A stretch of DNA of 64,000 nucleotides, from contig NZ_VIAR01000004.1 in NCBI RefSeq assembly GCF_006546625.1, positions 62,001-126,000 of the forward strand, read 5' to 3'. Source of the stretch: Haloflavibacter putidus (GTDB lineage Bacteria > Bacteroidota > Bacteroidia > Flavobacteriales > Flavobacteriaceae). Position 1 is the stretch's first letter. Every line of letters begins with the position of its first letter. Position numbers and translations under genes: made by a program. This document shows, in pieces, positions 47,501 to 56,653 of the stretch. The notes beneath the pieces were generated by a model, which ran no database searches, was not told the origin of the DNA, and saw only the letters and a list, made by a program, of their open reading frames with translations.

Positions 47501-49783
47501 ATGAAAAAAATTACTTTTTTAAGCGTTTTTTGCTTACTGTTTACGGTAAGTTTAAGTGCGCAAGTTATTTTTCAGGAAGACTTTACAAATGGTCTTACTG
47601 GATGGACAACCTTAGATCTGGACGGGAACACGCCCGCAGATGGTGTTAGTTTCATTACAGATGGATGGAATGTTTTAGATAAAGAAGGACCAGATGGTAA
47701 CTTTGGCGGTCCCGCTGGAGATATGGCTGCAATGAGTACTTCTTGGTATACACCTCCGGGAACTTCGAATGATTGGCTTATCTCACCACAAATTACTTTA
47801 ACTACAAATAACCAAGTAGTTTATGAAGTTAAAGCGCAAGATCCAGATTATCCAGATGGTTATGAATTAAGAATTTCTACTACGGGTACAGATCCAGCAG
47901 ATTTTACCGATGTATTATTTTCAATTGCCGAAGAATATTCACCTCCTGCAGATGAAACTGATGTTTACAAAACTAGAAGGTTTAATCTATCAGATTATGA
48001 TGGGGAAGATGTTTACCTGGCTTGGGTAAATAATTCTACAGATATGTTTATGTTAATAGTAGATAATGTGGTTGTTGAAGAAGCGCCAGATTGTCAAGCA
48101 CCACTTGATTTAGAAGTGACTAATATTACAGACAATTCTGCAGATATTTCTTGGGAAGAAGAAGCATCGGCAACCAGCGGTTACGAAGTAGCAGTTTACA
48201 ATGCGGGAGACGATCCAACAGCAGATACGCCAGTATTTGAAGATACTGCAGTACCAGCGGGTACAACAACAGTTGCTGCAACCGGATTAGTGGCAATTAC
48301 AGATTATGATGTTTATGTTTATTCTCTTTGTGCTAGCGGTATATCAGACCCTGAAATGGCTCAGTTTACTACCTTGGCAACTCCTCCAGATAATGATGAG
48401 TGTGTAGATGCAACAGCATTAACAGTAGGTATGGTATTTGACGATAATGCAATAACGGCCTCAAACTTAGAAGGTACCGGCTCAACCACTATGCCAGCGC
48501 CAGAGTGCGGAGCTTTTGATAGCAATAGTAGTTCTGATGTTTGGTTTACAGTAGAAGTTCCTGCTAGTGGAAATGTAATAATTGAAACACAACAAGATAC
48601 TAATACAAGTTCAGATATTGCAGATACTGCTATAGAAGCTTACACAGGTACAGATTGTACAGATTTAACTGCAATTGAATGTAATGACGATAATGCAAAT
48701 ACCGGTGAAGCATTCTCTTATCTTTATTTAACCAATCAAACAGTTGGCGAGACAATTTATGTAAGAGCTTGGGGGTATTTAGACGGTCAAGGAGAATTCT
48801 TGATTTCTGCTTATGAGCCAGCTTGTCCTGCTCCAACAGATATTACTTTTGATAATTATACCGCAAATTCTGTAGATATTTCTTGGACAGAAAACGGTTC
48901 GGCTACAGAGTGGGAGATTATTTACGGAGAAGCAGGATTTGATCCGGAAGCAGAAGGAACTACTATTGTAGATACAGATGCGTTAGGAGAAACAATTAGC
49001 GGATTGGTAGAAGGAGTTGGATATGAAGCTTATGTTAGAGCAACATGCTCGACTACAGACAGTAGTACCTGGACGGGACCAGTTGCATTTGGTGTTCCAC
49101 CGGCTAATGATGCTTTATGTGATGCTATCATGCTAACTATAGACCAAACTTGTAGTGGTGATGCGTATACTAATATTAACGCTACTATAGAAGCAAATGA
49201 ACCATCAGGTTCTTGCTGGTTCTCTAGTGATTTAGCCAGTAATTCTGTATGGTTTTCTTTTGAAGCACCAAGTAGTGGAGAGGTAACCTTAACTACAGAT
49301 ATAGAGCCAAACGATTTAAGCGATACACAATTGGCGGTTTATACAGTTGGAGATTGTACAGATATGACAAGTCTTACAGAAATTGCTTGTGATGAAGATG
49401 GTGGCGAGACAATTAGTTTAAGCTCTGTTATACAACTGGAAAACTTAACGCCTGGAGAAATTTATTATGTACAGGCAGATGGTTATGGTACAGGTCAAGG
49501 AACCTTCTGTATTGAAGCAAGAGAAGGTGTGTTAGCAACAGATAACTTTACACAAGTTACTTTTGATTATTATCCTAACCCTACAAGAGGAATGTTGAAT
49601 ATAGAATCTTCTAAACAAGTAGAAAGCATTCAAGTATTTAACTTATTAGGGCAGCAAGTAATGCAAACTGCACCAAAAACAACAAGTCCTGCAGTAGATA
49701 TGAACAGCTTAGAAGCTGGAGTTTATTTAGTAAAAGCAATTATTGGTAACGAAACAAAAACTTTTAAAGTAGTTAAACAATAG
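47501..49783 (+). CDS. T9SS-exported FN3 protein, second of three
   Basis: A 760-residue protein: signal peptide (MKKITFLSVFCLLFTVSLSA), an N-terminal cleaved-adhesin / choice-of-anchor J-like domain (about 20-200, with FQEDFTNGLTGWTT and SNDWLISPQI), an FN3 domain (about 201-290), a PPC-like domain (PPDNDECVDATALTVG), a second FN3 domain, a second PPC-like domain, and a T9SS type A sorting domain from about 680 (YYPNPTRGMLNIES to FKVVKQ). No enzyme motif is present. Domain style and position mark it as a paralogue of its neighbours. It is probably a surface adhesin or matrix-binding protein. Confidence 0.85.
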   Translation: MKKITFLSVFCLLFTVSLSAQVIFQEDFTNGLTGWTTLDLDGNTPADGVSFITDGWNVLDKEGPDGNFGGPAGDMAAMSTSWYTPPGTSNDWLISPQITLTTNNQVVYEVKAQDPDYPDGYELRISTTGTDPADFTDVLFSIAEEYSPPADETDVYKTRRFNLSDYDGEDVYLAWVNNSTDMFMLIVDNVVVEEAPDCQAPLDLEVTNITDNSADISWEEEASATSGYEVAVYNAGDDPTADTPVFEDTAVPAGTTTVAATGLVAITDYDVYVYSLCASGISDPEMAQFTTLATPPDNDECVDATALTVGMVFDDNAITASNLEGTGSTTMPAPECGAFDSNSSSDVWFTVEVPASGNVIIETQQDTNTSSDIADTAIEAYTGTDCTDLTAIECNDDNANTGEAFSYLYLTNQTVGETIYVRAWGYLDGQGEFLISAYEPACPAPTDITFDNYTANSVDISWTENGSATEWEIIYGEAGFDPEAEGTTIVDTDALGETISGLVEGVGYEAYVRATCSTTDSSTWTGPVAFGVPPANDALCDAIMLTIDQTCSGDAYTNINATIEANEPSGSCWFSSDLASNSVWFSFEAPSSGEVTLTTDIEPNDLSDTQLAVYTVGDCTDMTSLTEIACDEDGGETISLSSVIQLENLTPGEIYYVQADGYGTGQGTFCIEAREGVLATDNFTQVTFDYYPNPTRGMLNIESSKQVESIQVFNLLGQQVMQTAPKTTSPAVDMNSLEAGVYLVKAIIGNETKTFKVVKQ

Positions 49784-49806
49784 ATTTAAATAGCTTTTTC
49801 AAAATT

Positions 49807-49837
49807 AAAGACCCGGACATAGCGTTCGGGTCTTTTT
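49807..49837 (+). terminator. Intrinsic terminator
   Basis: AAAGACCCG (49807-49815) pairs with CGGGTCTTT (49827-49835) and is followed by a T-run, 23 bases past the stop codon. Confidence 0.9.
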
Positions 49838-49945
49838 TTATGGCAAAACGTTATAATATTCTTAGCATTTATTTGGAATTTATTAAGTTCATGCAGCCCT
49901 TGCTTTCCGTAACTTCGTTGTAATCTAACCAAATTCACTAACGTT

Positions 49946-52306
49946 ATGTATAAAACTACAATTCTCTCTCTTCTATTTTTTTGTGTTACTTCTATAGGAC
50001 TGGCACAAATAGATCTAAATGAAAACTTTAACGAAAATAACGCGATACCAGCAGATTGGTCTACTAATGGTGAATTTGCAAGCACGCCGGTAGCTACTTG
50101 CGAAGGAAATTCTTTACGTGATAATCTATGGACTAATAGTACTTTAGGATACTTGTATACACCAAATCTTCAAAATCAATCTACTGGCACAATAGTAGAG
50201 ATTAATTTTGATTATAAAATTGTAGACTATATTTCTTCCGGACTTCCAAATCAACCAACACAGCCAGGATGGGGTAATATGAAAATTGCCTACACGATAG
50301 ATGGAGGAAATAACTGGATAAACATTCATACCATAAATGACTCTAATCACACCACTTCCAACACTTGCGCTAATGTAAATTTAACCATTCCTGAAGGTGA
50401 TGTTCCCTCAGGAAGTGATTTTCAATTGCGCTTTGAAACCAATTGGAACAGTGGCGATTTTTATATTTATATTGATAATGTATCCATTATTCAAGACGTT
50501 ACTACTCCACCCAATTGCGATCTAACCTTGATAAACCCTACAGAGGGCGTGACTAATGCTTCCACAGATGGTAATATAAGCTGGACTCCTGCAAGTGGTG
50601 GGGTTATTGGTTACGAATTAAACGTAGGGACAACTTCTGGAGGAACCAATGTTGTAGAAAATGTAATTTTAAATAGCGGCGAGACTTCTTATAGTTTAGG
50701 GCAATTGGTTGAAACTACTACGTATTACGTTCAAATAACGCCTTATAATAATATTGGACAAGCTAGTGGCTGCTCAGAATTTAGTTTTACCACAACAAAT
50801 TTACCGGCAAACGATGCTTGTTCTAATGCTATTCAGGTTTATGGTCCTAATTATACCAATACCCAAGATGCATCTAATGCAACCAATAATGATGGTTTCA
50901 TTAATTCTAGCTGTGGAGATATGAACGATGGGGTTTGGTATACTTTTATCGGAGACGGTGGCCAAGTTACCATAACACTGGAAGAAAATACTAATTGGAA
51001 TGCTGCACTTGGTATTTATACCGGAGAATGTTCTGTTTTATTATGTGAGACGGTAGAAGAAACCACAGGCGGAAACTTAAGTGTTTCTTTTGAAAGCGTT
51101 TTAGGCACAACTTATTATTTAAACGTAGGAAACCAAAGTGGAACAACAGATAATCCTGAAGGAGAGTTTACTATCACCTACGAAAGTATTGTTAACCCTT
51201 GTCCAGAACCAAGCAATTTAATGATTAATAACGTAACCCACGAATCTGCTGATGTATCTTGGATAGAAAATGGCGATGCCGTGGAGTGGAATGTAGAATA
51301 TGGCGAACAAGGCTTTACGCCAGGAAGCGGTACCGTAATTTATGATGACGATGCAACTCCAGATACAACACTTATAAATTTAGAAGAAAACACTACTTAT
51401 GATGTTTATGTAAGTTCATTTTGTCCGCCAGATGCAGAAAGTGATCCTATTGGTCCGGTAAGTTTCACCACCTTAGTAAATCCGCAACCTTGTGCACAAC
51501 CCTCTAATATAATTGTAGCTATAGAAGATCCGCAAACGGCAGAAGTTACTTGGACAGAAAATGGCAACTCAACAGAATGGGAAATCCTTTACGGAACAAT
51601 AGGGTTTGATCCGGATACAGAAGGAGATTTAATAGTTAACGATAGTGGCACACCATCGCAAACATTAAACAGTCTAACACCATCAAGTTCTTATGATGTT
51701 TACGTTCGTGCAGTTTGTGAGAATGAAACCACAGATTGGACAGGTCCGGAAACTTTTACTATGCCATCCAGTATTTGTGCAGATCCTTCAGATATTGTAG
51801 TGCAAGAGCTTACCAACTCGAGTGTTCAAGTTACGTGGACAGAAAATGGTTCTGCAAACGAGTGGAAAGTAGAATATGGCCTTAGCGGATTTGATCCGGA
51901 GACAGAAGGAACCACTTTAATAGACGACAATGGAGAACTAGGAGTAAGCATAACTGGCTTACAGGAAGATCAAGCCTATGACGTTTACGTTACTGCCATT
52001 TGCGGCGATGCAGAAAGCGAGAGAATTGGTCCAAAAACTTTTACCATAGAATTGATTGGGGTAGAAAATACCAATTTTGCAAACTTTACAATGTATCCTA
52101 ACCCGGCAAAGCAATTTGTAAACTTTAAAGCAGAAGAAAAAATAGAAACTATTACACTATTTGACCTTAAAGGTAGAGTAATAAAAACTAAAAACATGCG
52201 TGCTAAAGAAGCTAGGTTAAACGTACAAGATTTGGCAGCCGGTATTTATTTAGTGAAAATTAGAATAAAAGATAAAACAAAAACCCTTAAATTTATAAAA
52301 GAGTAA
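49946..52306 (+). CDS. T9SS-exported FN3 protein, third of three
   Basis: A 786-residue protein: signal peptide (MYKTTILSLLFFCVTSIGLA), an N-terminal jelly roll (about 20-185, LRFETNWNSGDFYIYIDNVS), an FN3-like domain, a PPC-like domain (LPANDACSNAIQVYGPNYTN), three FN3 domains with WIENGDAVEWNVEYGEQGF and WTENGNSTEWEILYGTIGF cores, and a T9SS type A sorting domain from about 706 (MYPNPAKQFVNFKA to LKFIKE). No catalytic motif is seen. It appears to have its own transcription unit, closed by the inverted-repeat element at 52326. Confidence 0.85.
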   Translation: MYKTTILSLLFFCVTSIGLAQIDLNENFNENNAIPADWSTNGEFASTPVATCEGNSLRDNLWTNSTLGYLYTPNLQNQSTGTIVEINFDYKIVDYISSGLPNQPTQPGWGNMKIAYTIDGGNNWINIHTINDSNHTTSNTCANVNLTIPEGDVPSGSDFQLRFETNWNSGDFYIYIDNVSIIQDVTTPPNCDLTLINPTEGVTNASTDGNISWTPASGGVIGYELNVGTTSGGTNVVENVILNSGETSYSLGQLVETTTYYVQITPYNNIGQASGCSEFSFTTTNLPANDACSNAIQVYGPNYTNTQDASNATNNDGFINSSCGDMNDGVWYTFIGDGGQVTITLEENTNWNAALGIYTGECSVLLCETVEETTGGNLSVSFESVLGTTYYLNVGNQSGTTDNPEGEFTITYESIVNPCPEPSNLMINNVTHESADVSWIENGDAVEWNVEYGEQGFTPGSGTVIYDDDATPDTTLINLEENTTYDVYVSSFCPPDAESDPIGPVSFTTLVNPQPCAQPSNIIVAIEDPQTAEVTWTENGNSTEWEILYGTIGFDPDTEGDLIVNDSGTPSQTLNSLTPSSSYDVYVRAVCENETTDWTGPETFTMPSSICADPSDIVVQELTNSSVQVTWTENGSANEWKVEYGLSGFDPETEGTTLIDDNGELGVSITGLQEDQAYDVYVTAICGDAESERIGPKTFTIELIGVENTNFANFTMYPNPAKQFVNFKAEEKIETITLFDLKGRVIKTKNMRAKEARLNVQDLAAGIYLVKIRIKDKTKTLKFIKE

Positions 52307-52325
52307 CTTATATCTTTTAACAATA

Positions 52326-52449
52326 AAGCTGTCTCAAAAAATAGATTAATCATAAAGTATTCAATAATCTTTGGTTTTTTTACTGAATGCTTAGCTGTAA
52401 TAATTAAGTTTATTGTGGCAAAACAGATTCTAACTTTTTGAGGCAGCTT
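52326..52449. repeat. Long-loop inverted-repeat element, AGCTGTCTCAAA family, copy 2
   Basis: AAGCTGTCTCAAAAA (52326-52340) pairs with TTTTTGAGGCAGCTT (52435-52449), 15 pairs with one G-T wobble and a 94-base loop. The loop holds a nested stem AAGTATTCA / TGAATGCTT. A T-run follows at 52451-52456. The arms match copy 1 at 9440-9537 while the loops are unrelated. Confidence 0.65.
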
Positions 52450-52463
52450 CTTTTTTGAATGCC

Positions 52464-52471
52464 TATCTTTG
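52464..52471 (+). promoter_or_regulatory. Promoter box giving a near-leaderless glycosyltransferase transcript
   Basis: TATCTTTG is a perfect TAnnTTTG ending 9 bases before the ATG at 52480. Using the SRP RNA spacing, transcription would begin about 4 bases before the start codon. Confidence 0.5.
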
Positions 52472-52479
52472 CGCGTTAG

Positions 52480-53472
52480 ATGGAGTACTCTTTTATCATA
52501 CCAGTTTACAACAGGCCAAATGAAATTGAAGAATTGTTGGAGAGTTTTGTGGCGCAAAACACAAAATTAAACTACGAAGTGGTAATTATAGAAGATGGCT
52601 CTACAATAACTTCAAAAGAAATAATAGAAAAATTTCAGGAACAACTACAGATTAGCTATTATTTCAAACAAAATTCTGGTCCGGGAGATTCTAGAAATTA
52701 CGGTATGCAAAGAGCTCAGGCCAAATATTTTATAATTTTAGATAGCGATGTGGTTTTACCGCCAAATTATTTAAGCAATGCAGATAGTTATTTAAAACAA
52801 AACTTTTTACACTGTTTTGGAGGTCCAGATGCAGCTGCAAAGCAATTCTCACCGGTTCAAAAAGCTATTAATTTTGCTATGACAAGCTTTATTACCACCG
52901 GTGGCATAAGAGGAAAAAAAAATGCTGTAAAAAAATTTGAGCCTAGAAGCTTTAATATGGGACTGTCTAAAAAAGCATTTCTGGCAAGTGATGGTTTTGG
53001 GAAAATTCATCCGGGAGAAGACCCAGAATTGGTTATGCGTTTAAGAAAACAAAACTTCTCTGTTGGTTTTATTCCTGAGGCTTTTGTTTACCACAAACGT
53101 AGAATAGACTGGCCCAAATTTTATCAACAGGTTTACAAATTTGGTTTAGTTAGACCTATTCTAACTAGTTGGCACCCACAAACCGCAAATATTAGTTTTT
53201 GGTTTCCGGCGGTGTTTACAATTGGGTTTTTTGTAGCTTTGGTGAGCATACTTTTTAATTGGTACTTGCCTTTTTTACTCTATTTGTTTTATTTTATATT
53301 AGTAATGCTGTTGGCAAGTATTCAAAGTAAAAATTTTTATATTGGTTTATTAAGCCTACGCGCTGTAATTACGATGTTTGCCGGTTACGGTTTTGGATTT
53401 TTAAAAGCTACTTACAGAGTAAGAATATTAAATAAAAATCCAGAAAAAACATTTCCTAATCTATTTTTTTAA
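52480..53472 (+). CDS. Family 2 glycosyltransferase
   Basis: A 330-residue protein. The GT-A domain opens YSFIIPVYNRPNEIEELLES, has IIEDGSTITS and the DxD-type IILDSDVVLPP, then HPGEDPELVMRLRKQ near 175-190. The C-terminal part has two to three hydrophobic helices (about 245-310), so it is attached to the inner membrane on the cytosolic side. It probably transfers a sugar to a lipid-linked or polysaccharide acceptor; donor and acceptor are unknown. It begins the short run with the YbbR-like gene and coaE. Confidence 0.88.
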   Translation: MEYSFIIPVYNRPNEIEELLESFVAQNTKLNYEVVIIEDGSTITSKEIIEKFQEQLQISYYFKQNSGPGDSRNYGMQRAQAKYFIILDSDVVLPPNYLSNADSYLKQNFLHCFGGPDAAAKQFSPVQKAINFAMTSFITTGGIRGKKNAVKKFEPRSFNMGLSKKAFLASDGFGKIHPGEDPELVMRLRKQNFSVGFIPEAFVYHKRRIDWPKFYQQVYKFGLVRPILTSWHPQTANISFWFPAVFTIGFFVALVSILFNWYLPFLLYLFYFILVMLLASIQSKNFYIGLLSLRAVITMFAGYGFGFLKATYRVRILNKNPEKTFPNLFF

Positions 53473-53475
53473 TAA

Positions 53476-54432
53476 ATGAAAAAGAATTTCAAGAAAATAA
53501 ACAGAACAATCTTTAAAACCACCAATTTTAAAGCATTTTCCTTCTTTTTACTATTTTCATTTATTATCTGGGTTTTAGTACAGTTCTCGAAAACCTATCA
53601 AGAAACAATTCAAGTGCCGGTAGAATTTTATAATCCGCCAAAAGATAAAATTGTAACCAAAAAAGAAGGTCATTTAAACTTACGAGTACGTGACAACGGT
53701 TTTGTTTTAGCGTGGTTTTCTATGTTTAAACCCAAGGTACGAGTAAATCTTAATACCTTGCCCGTAGAAAATACTTATTTGGTTTTTAATGTAGAAGAAC
53801 AAGAAAACGATCCAAATAATTTGCTTTCTATAAACTTTATGGAAGCTACAATTACCAACAAAATTCAAAAGATTCCTTTTAAACAAAAAGAAATAAAAAA
53901 AGTACCCGTTCAACTACAGACAGATATTAATTATGCCCCGGGTTACTCTTCCAACAAAGAATATAAAATCACACCAGATTCCGTAAAGATAAGCGGACCA
54001 AAAAATAAATTAGATACTATAAAGCAAATAAAAACTTTGGTTTTTAGTCAGAAAAACGTAAAAAAAGACATTGATGAAAAGCTAAAACTAGATATCAAAA
54101 AATATAAAGATATCTCTTTTTATACTTCTGAAGTAAACTATTTTCAAGCTGTAGAAAAATTTACGGAAGGTAGGGTAGAAGTACCCATTACTTTAATTAA
54201 TGCTCCGGAAGATAGAATAACCAAGATTTTTCCTAAAAAAATAGTAGTGGTTTTTAAAGTGAGTTTAGAAAATTATGACAAAATAGGAAAAAACGATTTT
54301 ATTGTAGTTTGTGATTTTGGCGAGTTGGCCGATAATCAAAACTTTCTAATTCCAAAATTAGTTAAGCAACCAAATATGGTAACCTCTGCACGTTTAAACA
54401 GTAACAAAATACAATTTGTAATAAAAAAATGA
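53476..54432 (+). CDS. YbbR-like domain protein
   Basis: A 318-residue protein with one N-terminal transmembrane helix (about 20-38, FSFFLLFSFIIWVLVQFS) followed by extracytoplasmic beta domains with ETIQVPVEFYNPP, YKITPDSVKISGPKNKLDTI and GRVEVPITLINAPE, which are YbbR repeats. Such proteins (CdaR in Firmicutes) often sit beside diadenylate cyclase, but none is present here. Function unknown. It overlaps coaE by 4 bases (ATGA), so coupling is likely. Confidence 0.82.
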   Translation: MKKNFKKINRTIFKTTNFKAFSFFLLFSFIIWVLVQFSKTYQETIQVPVEFYNPPKDKIVTKKEGHLNLRVRDNGFVLAWFSMFKPKVRVNLNTLPVENTYLVFNVEEQENDPNNLLSINFMEATITNKIQKIPFKQKEIKKVPVQLQTDINYAPGYSSNKEYKITPDSVKISGPKNKLDTIKQIKTLVFSQKNVKKDIDEKLKLDIKKYKDISFYTSEVNYFQAVEKFTEGRVEVPITLINAPEDRITKIFPKKIVVVFKVSLENYDKIGKNDFIVVCDFGELADNQNFLIPKLVKQPNMVTSARLNSNKIQFVIKK

Positions 54433-55019
54433 TAGTAGTAGGACTTACAGGAGGCATAGGAAGCGGAAAAACTACCGTAGCCAATTTTTTTGAGGCCTTG
54501 GGCGTACCAATTTATATTGCAGATGATGCGGCAAAAAATCTAATGGAAAGCTCTTCTAAAATCCGTAAAGAAATTATTGAATTACTGGGAGAAGAAGCTT
54601 ATACAGAGAATTTACCTAATAGAAAATGGATAGCAAAACAGGTTTTTACAAACGAGGCGTTACTAAATAAATTAAACCAAATAATACATCCGCGTGTAAA
54701 AACTCATTTTAAAATTTGGGCAGAAAATCAACAAGCAAATTATGTATTGTACGAGGCTGCTATTTTATTTGAGAAAGGAGGCTATAAAGATACAGATTAC
54801 AATATTTTGGTGGTAGCTCCCAAAGAAGAAAGAGTAAAACGTCTGCAAAAAAGAGACAATAGTGCAAAAGAAGATATAGAAGCTCGCATGCAAAACCAAT
54901 GGGATGACCAAAAGAAAATAAAACTTGCAGATTTTATTATAGAGAATATACATAAAGCCGATACAAAAACGCAGGTTAAGCGACTTCACGAAACGCTCTC
55001 AGGTATTGCTAATGCTTAA
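54429..55019 (+). CDS. coaE: Dephospho-CoA kinase
   Basis: A 196-residue P-loop kinase, IVVGLTGGIGSGKTTVANFF, with the dephospho-CoA lid region PIYIADDAAK and a C-terminal helix. It phosphorylates dephospho-CoA in the last step of CoA synthesis, complementing coaBC at 35.4 kb. It overlaps the YbbR-like gene by 4 bases. Confidence 0.94.
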   Translation: MIVVGLTGGIGSGKTTVANFFEALGVPIYIADDAAKNLMESSSKIRKEIIELLGEEAYTENLPNRKWIAKQVFTNEALLNKLNQIIHPRVKTHFKIWAENQQANYVLYEAAILFEKGGYKDTDYNILVVAPKEERVKRLQKRDNSAKEDIEARMQNQWDDQKKIKLADFIIENIHKADTKTQVKRLHETLSGIANA

Positions 55020-55074
55020 ACTCCGCTTATGTTAACATTTGGTTAAACCGTTTAAAATCTAAATGTTAAAATCT

Positions 55075-55082
55075 TACTTTTG
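55075..55082 (+). promoter_or_regulatory. Promoter box giving a near-leaderless histidine-kinase transcript
   Basis: TACTTTTG is a perfect TAnnTTTG and ends 6 bases before the ATG at 55088. With the SRP RNA spacing the transcript would begin essentially at the start codon. Confidence 0.5.
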
Positions 55083-55087
55083 GGCAC

Positions 55088-56650
55088 ATGAACAAGAAGT
55101 TATTCTTACTCTTAATATCCTTAATGAGCCTATCATTAATAGGAATAATCTTTGTGCAGGGCTACTGGATTAAAAATACTGTCGAAACAAACGAAGAACA
55201 GTTTTCGTTTAACGCACGACAAGTATTGCTTAATGTAGTAGAACAAGTTGAGCAACAAGAGTTAGATAAATATTATGTGCAGTATGCAACCTTAGCAGAC
55301 TCAGAAAAGCCCACTAGTTCTAGACTTAGTGAGTTGTTTCAAATTAAACAAGACGAGCTTACTAACGAAACTTTTTTCTACTCTAACAGCATTTTGCAGG
55401 AAGATTATAAACTTTCTTCGCAATTTTTAAATAGAGATAAAGATAGCATAGATTTTAAAAAGCTTATTAATCAAAAAGTAACCAGAATTGTTAGAAATGA
55501 CGAAATAGATGGTGAAATAGAATTGAGTGCCGAAGAGAAATTTAAGCGTATTTCACGCCTAGAAGAAAATGAAAAGTTTTTACTTTTGGAAGCTATTCGA
55601 GAAAAAGCAGCACAGCTTCCGGTATATAAACGCGTTAATGTAGATTATTTAGAAGCTTTAATTGAAGCTCAACTTAGCGCCAGAGATATAAAATCTGATT
55701 TTGAATTTGCCATTTTTGATGAAAATTTGGCCACCAAAGTAAAAACAGAAGATTTTAAAAAAGACAGTCCGGCAACCTATGGTACGCCAATTTTTGAGTC
55801 GCCCAATACTAATTATAAGTTCTTGATAAACTTTACAGGTAAAAAGCGCGAAGTACTCTCGTCTATAGCTTTAATGGCTTTACTGAGTATAATTTTTACT
55901 TTAATAATTATCATAGCCTATTACAGCGCTTTATCACAGTTGATAAAGCAGCGACAAATTTCGCAAATTAAAACAGATTTTATAAATAATATGACACACG
56001 AGTTTAAGACGCCAATAGCAACAATAAACCTGGCTCTAGACTCTGTTAAAAACCCTAAGATAGCTAACGACCCAGATAAAATAAAACGCTATATGGGTAT
56101 GATTAGAGACGAAAATAGAAGAATGCACGCACAAGTAGAAAACGTGTTGCGCATTTCAAAATTAGAAAAAAATGAACTAAACATAAAAAAAGAACGATTG
56201 TTGCTACATGAGTTAATAGAAGAGGCTATCCCCCATGTAGAGCTCATTATAGACAATAAAGAAGGTTATGTGCAAACCCATTTTGGCGCATTAAAATCTT
56301 CTATTTTAGCAAACGAAACACATTTTACTAATGTAATTGTAAACATTTTAGAAAACGCAATAAAATACTCACCCGATAAACCCAAAATAGATATTTATAC
56401 CGAAAATGTAAAGAATTATATTATTATGAAAATTCGGGATCAAGGAAAAGGGATGAGCAAGGTAGTTCAAAAGAAAGTTTTTGATAAATTTTATAGAGAA
56501 CATACCGGTAACATTCACGATGTAAAAGGTCACGGTTTGGGGCTTGCCTACGTAAAACAAATTGTAGAAGACCACCACGGCCAAGTAAGCGTTGAGAGTG
56601 AAAAAGGAAAAGGGAGCACATTTATTATTAAATTACCACTAATATCATAA
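55088..56650 (+). CDS. Sensor histidine kinase
   Basis: A 520-residue kinase with two membrane helices (about 5-27 and 258-282) flanking a periplasmic sensor of roughly 230 residues. The H-box is FINNMTHEFKTPIATINLAL with phospho-acceptor His304. The ATPase domain has NILENAIKYS, IRDQGKGMS and GHGLGLAYVK. There is no HAMP domain between the second helix and the H-box. It phosphorylates the response regulator encoded 3 bases downstream. The pair resembles RprX/RprY of Bacteroides. Confidence 0.92.
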   Translation: MNKKLFLLLISLMSLSLIGIIFVQGYWIKNTVETNEEQFSFNARQVLLNVVEQVEQQELDKYYVQYATLADSEKPTSSRLSELFQIKQDELTNETFFYSNSILQEDYKLSSQFLNRDKDSIDFKKLINQKVTRIVRNDEIDGEIELSAEEKFKRISRLEENEKFLLLEAIREKAAQLPVYKRVNVDYLEALIEAQLSARDIKSDFEFAIFDENLATKVKTEDFKKDSPATYGTPIFESPNTNYKFLINFTGKKREVLSSIALMALLSIIFTLIIIIAYYSALSQLIKQRQISQIKTDFINNMTHEFKTPIATINLALDSVKNPKIANDPDKIKRYMGMIRDENRRMHAQVENVLRISKLEKNELNIKKERLLLHELIEEAIPHVELIIDNKEGYVQTHFGALKSSILANETHFTNVIVNILENAIKYSPDKPKIDIYTENVKNYIIMKIRDQGKGMSKVVQKKVFDKFYREHTGNIHDVKGHGLGLAYVKQIVEDHHGQVSVESEKGKGSTFIIKLPLIS

Positions 56651-56653
56651 CAT

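Noticed and set aside
47380-49945. Shared regulatory repeat upstream of the three T9SS genes
   Set aside because: The leaders at 40.2, 47.45 and 49.86 kb share short AT-rich words only; similarity is no better than chance in this composition.
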